NCBI GenBank assembly: GCA_027623295.1
Contig: JAQBXR010000016.1
Location: 1 to 60,670, forward strand
DNA: 60,670 nucleotides
Source: Planctomycetota bacterium
GTDB taxonomy: Bacteria; Planctomycetota; UBA1135
Reading direction: 5' to 3'
Shown: one piece after another, positions 58,594 to 60,670 of the stretch
Numbering within the stretch: the first letter of the stretch is position 1
Layout: the number at the start of each line of letters is the position of its first letter
Notes under the pieces: generated by a model
Told to the model about the DNA's origin: nothing
What the model saw: only the letters and a program-made list of their open reading frames with translations
Database searches by the model: none
Translations under genes and position numbers: made by a program

Positions 58594-60670
58594 CTAGAAC
58601 TGCAGAATCTTGTTCAAGGTTGCACTTGGACGCATGGCGCTGGAGAGCAGCTCGGCATTAGGGTGATAATGTCCTCCCAAATCGGTGGGCCTACCTTGCG
58701 CGGCAAGCAGCTCTTTCAAGATGGTTGGTTCGTGCTCGGCAAGTGCCTGAGCTACTGGAGCAAAGCGCTCTTGCATCGACGCGTCTTTATTCTGATTAGC
58801 CAAAGCCTCTGCCCAATAAAGCGTCAAATAGTAGGTCGCCCCACGGTTGTCGAGCTCGTTCACTTTGCGCGAAGGATTGCGTCCATGCGCTAGATACTGG
58901 CCAATGGCGGTATCTAATGTTTCGGCAAGAACGGAAATCTGAGCATTATCCGTGGCTGCTGCTGCTTGTTCAAAAGCAGGCACCAAGGCGCAATACTCAC
59001 CCAGGGAATCCCAGCGCAGGTGGCCTTCTTCAACGAACTGTTGCACATGCTTCGGAGCGGAACCGCCGGCTCCGGTTTCGAATAAACCACCGCCTCGTAG
59101 CAGCGGCACAATCGAGAGCATGCGTGCACTTGTACCCAATTCTAAGATAGGGAACAAATCGGTGAGGTAGTCACGCAGAATGTTGCCAGTAATAGCAATG
59201 GTGTCTTCACCGCGGCGTATGCGCTCGAGTGAAAAATGCATGGCTGCGACTGGAGGAAGAATTTTTATTTCCAATCCAGTGGTGTCATGATCACGCAAAG
59301 CCTTTTCAACTTTCTGAATGAGCTGGGCATCGTGACCGCGTTCTGCGTTTAGCCAAAAAATTGCAGGCGAACCCGTGGCACGCGCGCGATTGACGCCTAA
59401 CTTAACCCAATCCATAATCGCTTCATCTTTGGTTTGGCACATGCGGAAGATGTCGCCCTCATTCACTTCTTGCGAGAGCAAGGTCTCACCTTCCGCGTTA
59501 AGCACTTGGATCACTCCGGCACCCATCGCAGAAAAAGTCTTGTTGTGGGAACCATACTCTTCGGCTTTCTTTGCCATCAACCCAACGTTGGCAACACTGC
59601 CCATAGTCGAAGGATCAAATTGTCCGTGCGCTTGACAGTCTTCAATGACCGCCTGGTACATCGTGGCGTAACAACGGTCGGGGATGATGGCAAGCGTATC
59701 TTGCAGTTCATTGTTCCTGTTCCACATACGTCCGCCATCGCGCACCACCACTGGTATCGAAGCGTCAATAATGACGTCATTAGGAACGTGAAGATTGGTG
59801 ATCCCGCGTCGTGAATCGACCATCGCTAAGTCAGGACCCGTTTCTAGACAGGCTTTAATGTCGGATTCGATTTCCTCCTTCTTATCTACGGGTAGGCGAC
59901 CCAGCTTGGAAAGGACATTCGCAAGCCCGAAATTAACATTGGCACCCACCTCGTTTAGAGAGTCGGCATGTTTGTTAAGCGCATCGGCGAAGTAAACGGA
60001 AACGCAGTGGCCGAACAAGATAGGATCCGACACCTTCATCATGGTCGCTTTAAGATGCAGCGATAGAAGTAAGCCTTTTTCTTTGGCGATGGCCATCTGC
60101 TCGGAGTAAAACGCGCGCAGGGCATCTACCTTCATCGAGGAAACGTCAATCACTTCTTTGGCAAGCAGCGGCAAAGATTTTAGTAAAAGCGTGGTCTCGC
60201 CTGCTGCAGAAACGAATTCGATACGCGCGGTGGTGGCCGCAGCTAGCGTCATCGACTGCTCACTTGCAAAGAAATCACCGGCGTCCATGTGAGCAACGCG
60301 CGTTTGCGAACCCTCTGTCGGCCAGTCCTTCATCATGCGGTGCGGCGACTTTTGTGCAAAAGACTTCACGGCAGTTGCCGGACGGCGATCGGAATTCCCT
60401 TCGCGCAATACCGGATTTACGGCCGAACCCAACACTGCGGCATACCGCGACTGGATGTCCCGCTCCGCATCATTTTGCGGATCTTCTGGATAAACGGGAA
60501 CCTCGTAACCTTGATTGCGCAATTCTTCAATGGCCTCTTGCAGCTGAGGCACCGAAGCACTGATGTTCGGCAATTTGACAATGTTCGCCGTCGGAGTTTT
60601 AACCATTTCGCCCAGGCGACTCAGTGCGTCAGGCATGCGCTGGCTCTCGGTGATGAACTCAGGGAAGTTC
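58594..60670 (-). CDS. icd: Monomeric NADP-isocitrate dehydrogenase, 5'-incomplete at the window edge
   Basis: The visible frame ends at TAG/TAA 58594 and runs off the window to the right. In frame from 60669 it reads [39 protein letters not shown]. This is the internal IDH-II sequence, so ATG 60636 is not the true start. About 690 of the usual 740 residues are here; some 50 N-terminal residues are missing. The family hallmark region follows ([77 protein letters not shown]). It converts isocitrate to 2-oxoglutarate with NADP+, single-chain type. It lies 74 bp upstream of the HDAC-like gene in the same direction. Confidence 0.96.
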   Translation of the reverse strand, partial: NFPEFITESQRMPDALSRLGEMVKTPTANIVKLPNISASVPQLQEAIEELRNQGYEVPVYPEDPQNDAERDIQSRYAAVLGSAVNPVLREGNSDRRPATAVKSFAQKSPHRMMKDWPTEGSQTRVAHMDAGDFFASEQSMTLAAATTARIEFVSAAGETTLLLKSLPLLAKEVIDVSSMKVDALRAFYSEQMAIAKEKGLLLSLHLKATMMKVSDPILFGHCVSVYFADALNKHADSLNEVGANVNFGLANVLSKLGRLPVDKKEEIESDIKACLETGPDLAMVDSRRGITNLHVPNDVIIDASIPVVVRDGGRMWNRNNELQDTLAIIPDRCYATMYQAVIEDCQAHGQFDPSTMGSVANVGLMAKKAEEYGSHNKTFSAMGAGVIQVLNAEGETLLSQEVNEGDIFRMCQTKDEAIMDWVKLGVNRARATGSPAIFWLNAERGHDAQLIQKVEKALRDHDTTGLEIKILPPVAAMHFSLERIRRGEDTIAITGNILRDYLTDLFPILELGTSARMLSIVPLLRGGGLFETGAGGSAPKHVQQFVEEGHLRWDSLGEYCALVPAFEQAAAATDNAQISVLAETLDTAIGQYLAHGRNPSRKVNELDNRGATYYLTLYWAEALANQNKDASMQERFAPVAQALAEHEPTILKELLAAQGRPTDLGGHYHPNAELLSSAMRPSATLNKILQF

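Noticed and set aside
1..60670. CRISPR array, insertion sequences, prophage genes, rRNA or tRNA genes
   Set aside because: No repeated spacer pattern, transposase, integrase, phage gene or RNA consensus was seen by eye on either strand.

Overview
The window looks like a bacterial chromosomal contig, most likely from a marine or freshwater member of the Planctomycetota or a close PVC-type lineage. This is inferred from gene content: an exported sorbosone-dehydrogenase-like protein fused to DUF1080-like modules, a free DUF1080 (3-keto-disaccharide hydrolase) lipoprotein, Tat-exported and cytosolic Gfo/Idh oxidoreductases, a NupG/YegT-type sugar/nucleoside symporter, DUF11 surface repeats, LRR and PhoD lipoproteins, and a selenocysteine system. 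Nearly every base is coding, genes overlap by 1-4 nt inside operons, and many first genes lack a Shine-Dalgarno and seem leaderless. Both ends are open: the left end lies in an integron cassette array, and the right end cuts monomeric isocitrate dehydrogenase.

Layout: 1-483, two attC-like sites around one small cassette gene, reading leftward, with no integrase; it abuts a 5'-truncated DUF11 gene (491-1219) closed by a strong terminator. 1304-4051, exported alpha/beta hydrolase and selA. 4067-10933 (+), recJ, a DedA/VTT membrane protein, polA (with one in-frame amber codon) and a KefB-type antiporter. 10991-13266 (-), two SPFH proteins. 13329-17762, EEP-type hydrolase, miaA and a paired M16 peptidase module. 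17798-24496, an exported protein, then a leftward operon ubiE - CPBP protease - ubiX - ubiA - holA - mutL mixing quinone synthesis with DNA replication/repair. 24603-27749, a giant surface lipoprotein. 28022-31409 (+), ruvB - spoIID/lytB - tgt. 31378-35733 (-), cstA, an SH3 protein and PhoD. 35779-38997 (+), rmuC, LRR lipoprotein, exported methyltransferase-fold lipoprotein and a small exported protein. 39223-45945 (-), a five-gene operon (cytochrome c - dehydrogenase/DUF1080 fusion - DUF1080 - MFS - Gfo/Idh) that looks like an oxidative 3-keto-sugar pathway. 46043-47695 (-), a protease-like protein lacking its catalytic Glu, and a sigma-70 region-2 protein with a frameshift. 47765-49693, adenosine deaminase and a HAD phosphatase. 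49845-55736 (-), a six-gene operon (SDR - DUF6941 - selenoprotein - DUF819 - SGNH - MBOAT). 55781-60670, Gfo/Idh, a small unknown, an HDAC-like amidohydrolase and icd.

The most notable item is at 53538-54485. Three collinear, same-frame open segments are separated by two TGA codons and read as one exported protein. It has a thioredoxin-like domain with a VPG-Sec-S-G-Cys motif fused to an MsrA-like domain whose catalytic Cys position is also TGA. Each TGA is followed at the right distance by a SECIS-like hairpin, and selA is present in the same window. A standard gene caller would break this gene into three pieces.
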